From NCBI RefSeq assembly GCF_963678635.1, contig NC_087064.1, positions 80,008,726-80,072,725 on the forward strand: a stretch of DNA of 64,000 nt. Direction: 5' to 3'. This DNA is from Symsagittifera roscoffensis (taxonomy: Eukaryota; Xenacoelomorpha; Acoela; Convolutidae). Both the position numbers and the translations under genes were made by a program. Below, one piece after another: positions 1-12,131 of this stretch. Positions within the stretch are counted from its first letter, which is position 1, and every line of letters begins with the position of its first letter. Below the pieces are notes generated by a model. The model saw only the letters and a list, made by a program, of their open reading frames with translations, was not told where the DNA came from and searched no databases.

Positions 1-984
1 TTCGGGTGTTTTAGTTTTTTTTTTCATTTTTTCATGCAAAATCAGCTATCACAAATAATCATTGGAGTGAATTGAGTGTTATATTATGATAAAGCCCTTT
101 CGGTAGAGATTTAAACGACATTAAAATGTTTCTAAAAGTTTTGTAGTGTCGTGAAAAACCTGTTTGAATTTTTGTCGAATTTTGAGCAATTCAAGCGAGT
201 TATTCGAGTTTTAAAAAGTTTTGGACTGTTTTTGGCGCCATTGGGAATCAAAAAAAAATTTTGATTTTTTTTTGATTTTTTAAATTTTTTTTGTTTTTCT
301 AGATTTTTTTAAATGAAAATCTAGTGTCCAATTTTTTGTTTGCATAGTATCCGGCTATCCTTGTTATAAATCAGTTTTACCGGACTCTTAATTATATATT
401 TTTTTGGAATTGGAAATATGACTAGAAGGGGTTCAAAATGATACCAAAATTAGTAGCATTCAGCCTTACCTGACATTGTGTAAAAAACCCACCTTAGGTC
501 CTAATGGGATGTTCGGACAACATTTTAATCAATAGCAAACATGTGCCTTCAGCGAGGGTAAGCCATTGTATATTTTAATAGCTTATAGATAATAGTTAAA
601 TATTTTAACAGATTATGTTACCTCAGTTTAATGCACCGTTTAATGCATCGAATATCAGGCGATTTTAAATACTGATTGTTCATTACTAAATTCTATGGTT
701 CCAAATGTGAAGGAAAAAATGAAGTATAAACCTTTTCAGGGTGGTTTTTTTCTGCCAACCAATTTTGGTGATTTAAAAGAACAGTTATTCTTAAACAAAT
801 ATTTCATGCTACCAAGAGATATTTGTAGTTCCTGCGAATCGCAGAGGAGCTATCAGTAGGCCTTATCAGTCCTGTTGAGGATAGTCCATTTGTATTATCT
901 CCCCACATTCCAGACAGTGTTATTTAGTTGAGCGAAGCTGTTTTTTTGCGACTCAAGGTCGTTTTTTTTTTTGCGTCTAGAACT
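1..984. other. AT-rich stretch, no gene seen
   Basis: No coding region is supported here. Bases 1-95 resemble 57199-57300: both share TTCGGGTGT, a T-rich run with CATTTT, then GCAAAATCAG and CACAAA in the same order. The window therefore begins inside a dispersed repeat. If the candidate exon at 1336-1770 is real, this block is its downstream intron on the minus strand. Confidence 0.5.
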
Positions 985-1160
985 TTTACGTGGTACCACT
1001 ATTGCAGCCAAATTTGGTCAGGTTGTGGTAGACCTGAAGCTGGAGGTCAAGTGAGAGCTTGTCCTCACACACTATCATTGCCATGGCATGGGAGCGAATA
1101 CACGATCTGACGATTTCAAAGTGAACGCCTTACCACTGTGCTAAGTGCCTCCTACATAGA
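985..1160 (-). repeat. tRNA-derived SINE-like copy (family S)
   Basis: On the minus strand a tRNA-like head starts near 1160. An A-box-like TAGCACAGTGG lies within 1129-1144 and a degenerate B-box-like TTCGCTCCCA at 1089-1098. This order and spacing are those of an internal RNA polymerase III promoter. The 3' part ends in a tail containing GCAATAGTGGTACCACGT. Related pieces occur at 4079-4165 and 11095-11190, and the tail motif recurs near 53380. Dispersal plus the A/B boxes favour a SINE over a tRNA gene. No intact tRNA fold was established. Confidence 0.55.
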
Positions 1161-1335
1161 TATTGACGAAATACAGCTGAACTTCAAAAACCACGAACAA
1201 GTCCGCATGTCGATTTTCTTAACAATGGAACAATTTGAACAAAGGTTTTAGTTGTAAAAATTTGTAGGTTTGCAGGTTGGCGGGGGAAAAGGAAAAAGAG
1301 CCAAAAAGTATGTTTGTAGATTGATAAATACTCAC

Positions 1336-1770
1336 TGTAGGGGTAAAATCCTGCAGCTGTTGTTTTTGGCATTATTAGACGAGTTCAAATTCCCCGAGGA
1401 TCGACGCTTGTTAGTTGCCGTGCTGTTTGTCGAACTATTGTTCGGACCGCCTCTGGAGTTTCCAGCTCCTCCGCCACTCCTCGCTGTGCTGGAGTTAGCC
1501 CCGCCTCCCCCCGTGTTGGTTCTGGCGACGTAGTTGTTGTTGTTGTTATTGTTGGTGGGAGCGTTGTTTGGCCTCTCAGCCTCCTGGGGGGCGTTGGTGT
1601 CTTCGGGGCTGGGGTTTTCGCCCGAAATTGAACCGCAGGAACAGAACGCGCACAACATGGCTACTTCCATTTCAGGACCATCATAATAATGAGGATAACG
1701 ATTATAAAAAACGCTAAGATTTTTATCGTCTCCGAGTCTTAAAAGCTCGTATCTCGGGCCTGCTATCGTC
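1336..1770 (-). CDS. Candidate internal coding exon, unknown host gene
   Basis: On the minus strand one frame is open from 1793 to 1335. It is clearly GC-richer than its surroundings and has protein-like content: a mixed, charged N-terminal part, a short Cys cluster (MLCAFCSCGS), a poly-Asn run from a GTT/AAC repeat, then Gly/Ser/Asn-rich low complexity and KRR. A strong 5' splice signal GTGAGT starts at 1335 going leftwards. AG acceptors are at 1771 and 1760 after a pyrimidine-containing stretch. The frame runs upstream of the ATG at 1670, and an out-of-frame ATG precedes it, so an internal exon fits better than a first exon. No family was recognised. A fortuitous GC-rich frame remains possible, and no partner exon was identified. 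Confidence 0.4.
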
Positions 1771-3744
1771 CTGATTTCAGAGGAGTTTGAAAGTCAGTGG
1801 CAATTAACTCAAACCTGAAACAAAACAAGGGTTTTACAAAAAGGAGTTAAAAATCCAGATTTGGTAATAATATGATCTTTTTTAGTGGTAGTTCACTGCT
1901 GAATTTGCGTAACACATCCTTTTTCATTTAGATAATATATTTATGCTTTTGTTGATCGATATAAAGTTCTCTTTATAACTACCATGTTATTACACAGAGT
2001 TTACACAAATGGCATTTATTTAGTTCATGATTTCAAGGCAATACACGAAATACTAAAATGAGTAGGCGGCAACCTACACCTCCAAAAAAGGCCAGTCGAA
2101 CAATCATCATCAGACAAAATGAAAGAAAAACTTTATAAATAAAAAACTTACAGTGTTAATTTTAAGCCACGCGTAACTAAAGCCAAACTGTAAATCTTAG
2201 CTAGTAAATAAAAAAGCACCAAATATGAACAACAATTTGAAAAGCGATTTTTTGCAATGTTTACAAGTACAAATTGAGAGCTTTTGCAATAATTGGCTCT
2301 CAAACTTTCTGAATGGCTACATAAATGAAAATAATTGTAAACAGCAGCCATAAAATTTTAGTCTATTTTTTTCATTGCATAAGCCTCGTGATGCAAATAT
2401 GTTTGTTTGTTTTAAAAATAAAGAAACCTCTTTTTTAACAAAGCGGTTTAAATAAGAAATCTTTTATGAATTGAGGCGATTAAATGGCACTCTGTTTTTA
2501 AAATATTGCGTTTGAGAGTTTTTTTTTAGCGGCGGAAAGCGAAAGCTGGGAGGAAACCTGAACTAGGAAAACGGCGGCGGCGTTGGCGACTGAACGCTGA
2601 TTAAAAAAGAAATGACAAATTGCATAAATTTGGGTTTAAAGTGGTATGCTGTATACTATAGGTATACATGTTAGCACACCGGTGGGTGCATGTAATTATA
2701 CAGGGGGCGAGGAGGGCAATACATATTGAATACAACAGTGCCGCACATAGATATGTTTCTCTTCTTAATCGCTATTTTTGGATCAATATTTTGCACTTCA
2801 ATCTCGCGCGCACAAATAGGCAAAGATGGGATGTATGCATCTAAAAATGGAACAAAAAAGACCCAATTTTACGTATTTACATAAAAACATACGAATACGC
2901 CGAAGAGACGCTTTTGAGCAGAAAGTGTTTTTTTTTATCAGCAGGAGAAAGGAAAACCGGTGCTCAGCTCACATCTCTCTCATAAATGGTACAAATTTGG
3001 TTAATTGTTTCCCATAAAATGGACTCTTCAGCAAAAGAAATTGCCGTTTTCAGAAAAACATTTTCATCATCGAAAGGATGAATAAGAAAGATGATTATAC
3101 GGTAATGGGACTAGGAAACGAAATTAAATGGTATTAACCAAATGGAAAGATATTACAAAACGAATCCCCCTTTATGAATGCAAATAGACAGCCAAATATA
3201 ACAAAGCGAAAGGGATTGTTTTCTTGTTCATGGCATTCTTTTCCAATAAAAACTCGTTAAATATTCAAAAAATGCCTCGGCGCTGTCAGCGGTTTATTAA
3301 TATTGGGGGAATGCTTCGCGGTGGAGTCAAAACAAAAGATTAGGGAGAAGTCCTATAAAAAGGTAATTTGACTTCAAGTGCAGCGATAAGCTCTCAAAAG
3401 ACATCAATAAAAACTGGGCAATGTATACTTATTTTACCCCAAAACTAAGGCATGTAAATGCTTGAATCGGGAAAAAAATCTTGATTAACTCCCATCTTTT
3501 TGGACCAGGTAAAACTTCCAACTCAAACTATTTTATTGAGTTAAAAAATCATGCGGGCTTTCGAAGAAAGTAAATAAAATTCATGTCCGGGGGTGGGGAT
3601 TTTATACTCGCAGCAATTTTGGTGATTAATTTTGACGGAAACAATTGCCGAAATTAAAAAATTGTTCTTGCTTAATGACAATTCTGCCAATTTAGTCTGA
3701 TTAGTGTGCGCTTTGTGTGCAAGGTTGTACATTAATTATACAAA
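1771..3744. other. AT-rich, no gene seen; small GC-rich patch
   Basis: Intergenic or intronic relative to the minus-strand exon. A TTTTGTTTCAG acceptor-like string on the minus strand lies just upstream of the exon (about 1817). An isolated GC-rich patch with GGCGGCGGCG lies at about 2528-2600 and could be a promoter or 5' untranslated exon of a minus-strand gene, but nothing else supports this. Confidence 0.35.
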
Positions 3745-4078
3745 ACTGCTCGTATCAGCAAGGCTTATGGAGCAGCAGTAATAACATAAAAAAATTGAAT
3801 GAAATAAAATAAAATGAAATTTTTTTTTTTTAATTTGAATTTTTTAATGAAAATCATCCCCCCACACACCATATAAAGTACAAAAAGATAGATTTCGTTC
3901 CTTGAGACAAATCAATTATGGCAAATAAGCTTCGTTCAACAAATTGGAACGATTTATAAGACGGATTAAATCTCCGCTTACGCGTTAATAGCGCGAATTA
4001 TATCGCGCGTTAATTGTCCCAAATTGGTCAGAATGGCAATCTTTAAACCCTCATAACTTTACGAAAAATGATCACAGT
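3745..4078 (+). repeat. Family A repeat, copy A1 (partial)
   Basis: Starts with ACTGCTCGTATC and GGAGCAG and runs through the family's conserved core: AATTATGGCAAATAAGCTTC, a GGAACGATTTATAAGACG-like block and CGCTTACGCGTTAATAGCGC. It stops where SINE-like sequence begins. The family is about 500 bp when complete (see 59512-60010). No coding capacity was seen. It is a non-autonomous element of undetermined class. Confidence 0.75.
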
Positions 4079-4165
4079 TCACGTGGTACTACTATTGCAG
4101 CTTGAAGTCAAGTTAGAGCTCGGCTATGGCAGTGAGGCGATGAACGATCTGACGATTTTTCATTC
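4079..4165 (-). repeat. SINE family S fragment
   Basis: Contains ACGTGGTACTACTATTGCAG, the GAAGTCAAGTTAGAGCT block and GATCTGACGAT in the same order as the copy at 985-1160. It lies between two inverted family A copies. Truncated; the A box is not preserved. Confidence 0.55.
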
Positions 4166-4257
4166 TTGCTAGGTGGTTCGAGTCGGTTAACCGATCGTAG
4201 GTGAAATAATATGTACAAAATCGTGTATATTGTTGATCCAAACATTGTTTTGAATTT

Positions 4258-4800
4258 TTGTTCCGACTTTCGATACGAAAGTAACGGAATATTTGAGCTC
4301 GGGGTGGGTTTTTTTTTTCTTCAGACAAATTTCGACTTTTTAGCTAGCCATTTTTGACAAAATTTTTTATATCATTCGAAAGCCATTGTTGTCCTGAACT
4401 TAAATTTGAAAAGATATTTCACCTGTGATCATTTTTCTTAAAGTTAGGAGGGTTTAAAGATTGCCATTTTGGCCATTTTGACCAATTTGGGACAATTAAC
4501 GCGCGACATAATTCGCGCTATTAACGCGTAAGCGTAGATTTAATCCGTCTTATAAATCGTTCCAAATTGGTTGAACGAAGCTTATTTGCCATAATTGATT
4601 TGTTACAAGTAACGAAATCTATCTTTTTGTACTTTATATAGCGTGTTGGGGGATGATTTTCACAAAAAATTTCAAATTTTGGAAAAACAATTTTCATTTT
4701 ATTTTATTTCATTTTCTTTTTTTATGTTATTATTGCTGCTCCATAAACCATAAAAGGCAGTCGGAACCTTCAGGGCTTCGCCCTGATACGAGCAGTGTTG
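4258..4800 (-). repeat. Family A repeat, copy A2 (near full length)
   Basis: Reverse orientation to A1. It begins with a short hairpin-like terminus (TTCCGACTTTCGATACGAAAG), followed by a T-run, the GGGACAATTAACGCGCG core and the GGCAGTCGGAACCTTCAGGG / GGGCTTCGCCCTGATACGAG end. The GGGCTTCGCCC string near the end can itself fold as a hairpin. A1 and A2 are complementary over most of their shared core. Confidence 0.75.
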
Positions 4801-6821
4801 TTTTGCTTAGTACTCAAATTGCGAAAGAATCCACAATATTTTTAAAACTATTTTTGACCGTTTTGACTATTTGTATTGTGGCTACTGTCAAAACAGATAT
4901 TTCCGGTGCGTTAATCAAAGGTCCATCCTCATGTAAACAACAAGCAATAGTTTTGACGGTACAAGCTGTTTTTTTTTCATTGGACATAATTGCCATGAAA
5001 CAATTATTGACGTAGAAAAACGCTTTCTAAACAAATTTGTGTTACTAAACAAATTTGGGATACAAATTTTGTGCTATAATTGACTTATTTTGTGGGATTG
5101 ATTATCGAAAAGAGGAAATTGCACAATGCTTTGAGACGGACACCTTCAGGCGGCGAAGAAATACAATTAATTTTGATGCCAGAATAATTATAAGTTCTTC
5201 AACATTTTGTTTTAATTCAACAAATTTTTCTATCACACATATGCATTAAAAAATCAAATGAAAATGACAAGATTACGATTTGTGAGTTAGTTCAATTTCG
5301 CGAATTGTGACAAAACTTTCATGTTTTTTATCAATTTTCCATTACGAAGGTTTTTGCTGCCCCTTTTTTATTTGATGATCAGCTACAATTTTCTTGCTGG
5401 AGTCTTTTTCTTCCTTGTGTTCAGTTTTGTGCTCAGTTTTTTTTCTACAGTATGCTTAAATAACCCTACATTACAAAAAGTGCCATCCATGTTAACACAG
5501 GTTTTCATCAATTAAAAAAATTATGTCTTTTTTTTTCAAAATCAAAACTATATTTGAATTGCGACCAACTTTTGTATATATAACAGGAATTTGACAAATT
5601 CCAATTCGCGCTAATTAATGCGATCTACTTACCAGTTTGCTTGAGCACGTAACGTGAGCGTCAATTTAAGTTGAGAGCCAAATAAACCACCTAAAAATTA
5701 GCAACAAAAAATTAAACAGCTCCGTAATTTCGACTGGTTAAAATTGTGTCTGTTTATACTTCAACTGGCCTATAAACCACTATTAAATTAATCCAAATTG
5801 AGTTGCGGCAGCTATAATACTCCAAAATCCTTGTTTTTAGATGAGTGAAAGATCACGTTGTACTTGACATTGCGCGTGGGCGGAAAACTAAATAGCAACA
5901 AAAACGAAACTTAGAAAGAAAACTTCAGATGTTTTACAAAAAAAAGCCAATGCCTTAAACTTTTTTAAACTGCAATTTTGCATTAACACAATTATTTTCT
6001 CGTTTTCAATTTTGAGGTTTCAAATAATTTTATGATGTTATAAAAGGAAAAACGATAGTTCAGGCCAGTCAAAAATCGAGTTTGTGAGTCAAAATTTTCA
6101 AAAACGTAGTTCAGCGACCACAACAAGTTATTTAAAGCATTCGTTTGTTTCATTAACCAAATAAGATGGCATTGAATTTTTTTTTATACTATAAAGAGTT
6201 TTCTACAAACTATTAAACATTAGATAGCAGCACTCATATCTATTTTTTAATAACATGTTTCAATTATGCTAAAAGAAAAAAAGTGTCTCTTTCTATACTG
6301 CTTATTCAACTCACCGGCAGTACAAGAAAGTCAAGCATAGTACAAGAATATATTATTGAAAAATTTTAATATATTGAATTTTTATTGCTACATTGTATGA
6401 AGAAGCTGAGTTTCTCACCGAAAAACTTCGGTTTCCGAAAAAAAATCCGTGTTTTTGTAGTGTTACTTTTGCTGTCAAAAGCATACCGACCTAATTTCTA
6501 TCAAAATAATGGAAGATCGAACAAAGTGTCAGAGAGCATGTCTTCTTGAGAAATGCAACCACAGTGGAAATTTCATTCGCAAAACGAAAATCATACTTAG
6601 TAGCATTAGCATTGGAATATGCTAAAGGAATTTCACTTTTTGCTTGCAGCTACTTGAAGTACCATTGGACTGAGCAAGCCACTGGACAATTTGGGCAATT
6701 TAAGGCCAACTCGTAGGTTAAGGGTCTGCATTTGGATCCGATTGTTCGCTTAGCGCTCTTGATAAATTTTTCATTGGCAGCAAACTACGCAATCAGTGAT
6801 GCAATTTCTCTGCTTTTATCC
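4801..6821. other. AT-rich stretch, no gene seen
   Basis: Short fortuitous frames only, with no recognisable domain and no splice-supported exon. No repeat family from elsewhere in the window was recognised here. Confidence 0.5.
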
Positions 6822-8110
6822 CATTACGAGGCCAAACTGTGCTCTGGATAGGCGCACGTTTTTATGTCTGTATGTTTCTGGATTCCAGAGAGAAATCTTC
6901 AAAGATGTTGCAAAATGTAAGCAGATTCCACTTACAAAACTTTCCTAGATTTCGCGTACTAATACCTATAACTTAAATTTTGTCGGCACATTTGTATTGC
7001 TGCGGATTCCGCAACGAGCTAATATGGGTAGTTGTTCTGTATTCTGCAACTGTAGGTGGACTCCGCAAAATGTAAAAGCACTCCGCAAATTTAAGTAGAA
7101 GCCGTAAAATCTGTAAGCGGATTCTGCAATGTGTAATTAGATTCCGCAATTTTGTATATTACTGAGCTTGCATATGAACTATTAAAAACTAGAGCTGGAA
7201 TTATTATCTTTAGCAATGCGGAAATTGAAAGCAAGGAAATAATCATTGTCAGCGGAATCCACGAACAAATTTTAAAACATTGCTCAACTAAATCAATGGA
7301 TGTCAACCTTAAATATCGATCACCCATAAAAATTCTTCAAATGGGTTTCTTCAACTTTTCGGAATTGCTTAAAACACAATCACCAAATGAAATCATTAAT
7401 GGTTCAGTATTCGGTTCAGAAATTATCATTAGTATTTGAGATGAAATGGTTCACATGTTTATTGGATGAGTTTTCAGATCATCGGTATCTGAGATGAGAT
7501 GATTCACAGGTTGATTGAAAAAGATTTCAAATCATCAGTTTTTGAGATGAGATAAATCAGAGGTTTATTCGAGGAGATTTCAAGTCATCAGTATTTGAGA
7601 TGAGATTGTTCGTAGGTTACGTGAAGGCGATTTGAAATCATCAGTTTTTGAGATGAGATGGTTCAGCGGTTCATTGGGGGAGAGGTCCCGTGAAAAAATT
7701 TTATTGTTATAAAACCATTGTTTCAGGCTAGCTTTTGTTCTATCTGCCTTCACGTCTAACAAAATAATTTATTTTAAATGCTACTGTATATTTAAATAAA
7801 CAATTTAATTTATGCAATATATGTAACGCTGCAATATATGTAACTGGAATCTGCAAACAAAATGCGGATTCCGCTTACAATTCGCGGATGTCGCTTACAA
7901 TTTGCGGATTCCGCTTACAAGTTGCGGATCCCGCATACAGTTGCGGACTTCGCAACAGCTGAATTTTACTATGCCTACATTTAATTATTTGTTTGTGGAT
8001 TCCAGACATTGTTCCAGATTCCTCAAATACTGTTGCGGATTCCGCAAATTTGCCTATTTTTCGAGTGATAGATTAGTTTTAATAGTAATTAAAACTCGTT
8101 AAAAATAAAA
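6822..8110 (+). mobile_element. Family B inverted-repeat element, long copy lacking right end
   Basis: Starts with the family B terminus CATTACGAGGCCAAACTGTG followed by CTGGATAGGCGCAC and the CTGGATTCCAGAGA palindrome. Inside are two arrays of degenerate about 20-bp units built on the palindrome GCGGATTCCGC (6990-7150 and 7840-8050). Between them lies AT-rich sequence with a 53-bp tandem repeat. The matching right terminus TGCACAGTTTGGCCTCG is not found, so this copy is truncated or disrupted. No transposase was found. Class undetermined. Confidence 0.6.
7435..7700. repeat. 53-bp tandem repeat, about five units
   Basis: The unit start TTTGAGATGAGATGGTTCA (with variants) recurs at 7435, 7488, 7541, 7594 and 7647, a constant 53-bp spacing. 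Each unit contains GGTT(C/T)A(T/C)TG and GATTTCAAATCATCAG. Copies have diverged by substitutions but keep the period. Confidence 0.9.
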
Positions 8111-9711
8111 AAAAAGTCGGTAAAATTTTGATGGTAATTGGAATACGACAGAATTACAGATTTGTTTGATGTTGCTCGAGCTGCAAGCAGACTGAATCTG
8201 AATCTTAAGGTTTGCTGAATGTGCCGAAGCTTTGATTGTCGAAATGATTTGTATCATCTGCTGATTGTTGTTTTTATTTTTTTTTGCTCAGAAAATAATG
8301 CGACTTACTTGCTATAAATGCTGGAGTTTTGAATTAAGAGCGACCATGAATTATCAAAACACTGGTTGCGTCTTTAAAAAGGAGCACACGGCCCTTAAAA
8401 ACTGAAAAAAAAACACCATACAATTGAGTAGTCAGTTGAGAAGTGTTGTTTATAATAAGCGTTTGCAAAGTGAGTTAGTATTTCATCGTTTATGTTGATC
8501 ATTAGGATTTCCATTCCTAACTCGAATTCAGATGCATTAATAAGGATGCTCGTACTACTCAAGGCTACGTTTGATAAGTTCGTCAATCAAGCACTCAGTT
8601 TCTACATTTAGACCTTGAATCATGTTTTAATGAGGTCTGTAGGTCTTGAGGAATTATTTGAGGAATATCCTCATCTGATTGCCTTGTTGTTTTCATTTAT
8701 TAGTTTAATAATAGTCATTGGTTTTTCTGATGCAGTCTGTTAATTATTGGTAAATTTTTTGGAAACATTTTTTCAAACGATTTTTGCTATTAGAAATGTT
8801 CATCCGGGGTAGCTTAGTCCTGAACAAAATTTAGAATTTGTGTGATCAAAATTTTTTGCTGAATACTCAAAAAAAATTACGAATGCACCAAATTAAATAA
8901 ATGGTATTAGGGAAGGCTGCGTTAACTTCCAGTTCAAAATCAGTTTTATATATTGAGAAAACTTTTCGAGTCAAAAAGAAATGAACGAATTAGAATTGAG
9001 AGAGATTTTGCAAGGGAACAAAGTACTGAAGAAAACACTTTCAAACTTAAATTTCTTTAGTGGAGGTTCATGACTAGTTTTCTAACTTCCCATTTCGCTC
9101 CTACGATAATTTCACTGCCAAAAACCCATTTATCTACGAGGTTTTTTAGTCGCGGACAGGGTCTGGGAAAATCGAGTTTGGTTGCAATATTCTAAAAACT
9201 AGTCGCTATGGTCTGGAATGTGGTCAAAAATTCTTAAAATTAGTCGTGATAGTCTGAAACTTAACACCAATTAGTCATAAAATTAGTCATAAAAGTTCAA
9301 AATCTAGCGGCAACAGTGTGAAAATGAGTCAGAAAAATTTGAACGTAGAAACGCGACAACCTGGATAAAATACGTGAAAATGTGGACTTAAGCTTTGGAT
9401 GACTTGATACTGCTATGAAAAATATTTTCTAAGAGAAGAGAAAGAAGCAAAAAAAATCATTTTTGAAGTGATAAATCCACACGAAGCATCTTTGCACGTT
9501 TTTGAATCACGTAAAGTATACTCGTGCACAAGGAAAACGTCAAAAATTTGGAGAGCAATAAGAAATTGGAGAGCAATAGTATAATTGCTTTAAAGAAATA
9601 GATTTCAAAAATATGTAAGAAAACTTCCAACCATTTTGATAGTCTGTCGTCAACAGATTTGCTAAAATTGTTCCGGTCGCGGAATTTTGGCAAACATTTC
9701 AAAAAAAATTC
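8111..9711. other. AT-rich stretch, no gene seen
   Basis: No gene supported. Around 9145-9310 there is a loose series of AGTCGYGRYAGNGTCTG-like phrases (TTAGTCGCGGACAGGGTCTG, CTAGTCGCTATGGTCTG, TTAGTCGTGATAGTCTG) that may be a very decayed tandem repeat. Confidence 0.45.
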
Positions 9712-9995
9712 AAAATTTTAAACAAACTGATACCGATATGATAAAATCTACTGCCCAAAAACAATCTCTGAAAACTTTGTTCGGTTGAGCCGATCGTGGA
9801 TAAAAGTTTTGGATTTTGTGAGGAACATATGGGCTCTGGTCTTTGCGATATGATCAGTAACAGACAAGTTCTTTTTTGTTGAAACGGTGCGGTCACTTTT
9901 TTCAGTTGCACCAATCGTAGATAAATGTTTTGGTCGCGAAAGTCGCGGACGCGTTTCTTGGTTTGCAATTAAACTTAATTCAGCACGACCGTGAA
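9712..9995 (-). repeat. Family D repeat, copy D1
   Basis: Reverse complement of 60030-60310 over about 280 bp. Shared landmarks are ACCGATATGATAAAATCTAC, CAGTAACAGACA, GGTCGCGAAAGTCGCGGACG and GTTTGCAATTAA. It adjoins family A copy A3 through the same junction sequence seen at 59990-60050, so D and A form one composite unit. Confidence 0.8.
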
Positions 9996-10021
9996 TATTT
10001 TATATTTATTGCTGTTTTTTA

Positions 10022-10545
10022 CTATTCCGACTTTCTTAACGAAAGTAACGGAATATTTGTGCTCGGAGTGGTTTTTTTTTCTTCAGACAAATTCGACTTT
10101 TAACTGGCCTTTTTTGACGATTTTTTTTATCATTCAAAAGTTATTGTTGTCTTGAGCTGAAATTTGAAAAATATTTCACCTGTGATTGTTTTTCGTAAAA
10201 TTATGAGGGTTTAAAGATTGCCATTCTGACCAATTTGGGACAATTAACGCGCGATATAACTCGCGCTATTAACGCGTAAGCGGAGATTCAATCCGTCTTA
10301 GAAATCGTTCCAAATTGGTTGAAAGAATCTTATTTGACATAACTGATTTGTTATTAGGAGCAAAATCTATCACTTTGTTTTTATATGGCGTGTGGAGGGA
10401 TAACGTTCATAAAAAATGTCATTTTTCTGAAATAAAAAATTTTTTGTTTTATTAAATTAATTTTTTTATAATATTACTGCTCCATAGACCTTAAAAGGCA
10501 GTCGGAACCTTCAGGGCTCCACCATGATACGAGCAGTCTTGTTTC
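10022..10545 (-). repeat. Family A repeat, copy A3 (near full length)
   Basis: Begins TTCCGACTTTCTTAACGAAAG (terminal hairpin), carries the GGGACAATTAACGCGCG core, and ends with GGCAGTCGGAACCTTCAGGG and ATACGAGCAGTCTTG. It lies directly beside D1, in the same relative order as A9 plus D2 at 59512-60310. Confidence 0.8.
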
Positions 10546-12125
10546 ACTTTGTTGTTGTATTTTTTCGCATTGTTAGAGTGGGTTTAACAAATTATTCATC
10601 GCCAAACATACGCAGTTGTAACTTCATTTTCATATCGTTTTTCATGCCATAAAGTTTCGATTATAAATTTAACAATCAAATAAAATTTGTTCAATGGTTG
10701 TTATAGGCAGTAGTTTCTAAGATTTAATCATTTTCAAAACGTACTAAGCATGTTTCGTTTTCTGTATCAAATTTTTATATTATAAACTTGTTCGTTCGCA
10801 AAATGAGTAAGCTAGAAAAACAATTATAGTTTTCAGACAATAATTTATGTATGATCGATTTTTTATGGATTATATCCAGAATACTTACTGATCATGTACA
10901 AACTATTTACAAATTTAACACGTTTTCTATATATACAGATCAATTACAGGGTATCTTCAGATTTGAGTGACTAAATAACCATTTTTTTAGTCACCATTGC
11001 TAGACTTGTATTTTTTATACAGAAAAAGTTTTTGAGCACTAAAACTCAATATGTAATTTTTCTTCATTGATTTTATCGAGAATTTTTTTGTTACGACTAT
11101 TGCAGCAGAGTTTGATCATCTTGTGCTAGACTTAAAGCTAGAAGTCTACTGAGAGCTTGTGCTTTCATATTGCCATTGTCATGAAACAAAAAACCTGTTA
11201 TTTCCGAAAGCAAACAATTGTGGAGAAACGTCCATTGAAAATCTTGAAGTCTATGCAGTGATGATTTGAATTATCGACAAATTAAAATTGTCTGACTTAA
11301 GTTATTTAGACAAAAAGAACAAAATTTGAAATTTTACACGCTTTTTTTCCCAAATTGGTTTAGATTTTGACAGCAAAAAATGTGCACACAGATTGCTTTA
11401 AATTTCGACAGAATTAATTAATTTCATTCGTTTTGCAAAAATGAAACTCGAAAGTTCATTTCATCATTAACGGGTCATTTTTTGCTCAGCTCACTTCATG
11501 AAAATCATGACAGAAATTGATTGGTCAATTTTTAATACTTTTTTCCAAAATCAGCCCAGAACGATTTAGGAAAATAAATCGGAATATATGCGAATTTCTT
11601 GTATAATTAGCTTAAGCCAAAAAGGCGCCGTTTTTTGGTTAAATTGACTTACTTTAGTTTCCAGGAAGTAAAATGTGAATTAACAAAAACTGTTCGAAGC
11701 TTTACCCCTCTTAACCGCTGTTGGGTTGAGTAATACGTAGATTTTTGTATAATTGTTTTATTTTTGACAAATTAATTTTTCGTTTTTTTTTCATCAAAAC
11801 ATTGAGCAAAAATAACCCAATTTATAGCAAAAAGTGAATTTGAAATTCACAAAACAATTACATCATGTTAAATTATGCGATTTTTTTGTTCATCATTTTT
11901 GTCTCAGCTCAAACCAATTTGAGAAAAACGCGTTTTAAGTTTCAAGTTTTATTCTTTTTGTCGGGATAAAATAAATTAAAATTGCAGTCTTTATTCCATT
12001 TTTGAACTTCTAACTTGCAATGCGCTCCCTCTTAGCAAAAAAAGTTGGTCTGAACAATTTATTTTCAAACTTTTTTGGGAAGATGCAGGGATGACAAAAA
12101 GCAGTAGATATGGCATGGTTTTGCT
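10546..12125. other. AT-rich stretch with SINE fragment, no gene seen
   Basis: A fragment of SINE family S lies at 11095-11190 (CGACTATTGCAGC, AGAAGTCTACTGAGAGCTTG). The rest is AT-rich without supported coding sequence. The last bases (12118-12125, GTTTTGCT) border the terminus of a hAT-like element that begins at 12126. Confidence 0.45.
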
Positions 12126-12131
12126 CAGTAG
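12126..12131 (-). mobile_element. Left tip of hAT-like element H1, split by the LTR element
   Basis: CAGTAG at 12126-12131 is the start of a family H terminal repeat whose continuation, GCGAATTTAGGAGGGGCGG, follows the 3' LTR at 31018. Its last four bases, GTAG, are the target duplication repeated at 31015-31018. Other family H copies end with the equivalent CACTAGCGGATTTAGGGGGA (reverse complement of 44692-44711). Confidence 0.7.

Noticed and set aside
985-1160. Functional tRNA gene
   Set aside because: A and B boxes are degenerate, no cloverleaf was established, and the sequence recurs with a common non-tRNA tail, so it is SINE-like.
1270-1533. 87-codon Leu/Pro-rich plus-strand frame
   Set aside because: Complement of the minus-strand candidate exon; its composition follows from the Gly/Ser/Asn repeats there.
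6990-8050. CRISPR-like array of palindromic repeats
   Set aside because: Units are degenerate and nearly contiguous, without unique spacers of constant length, and lie within a eukaryotic transposon with no cas genes.
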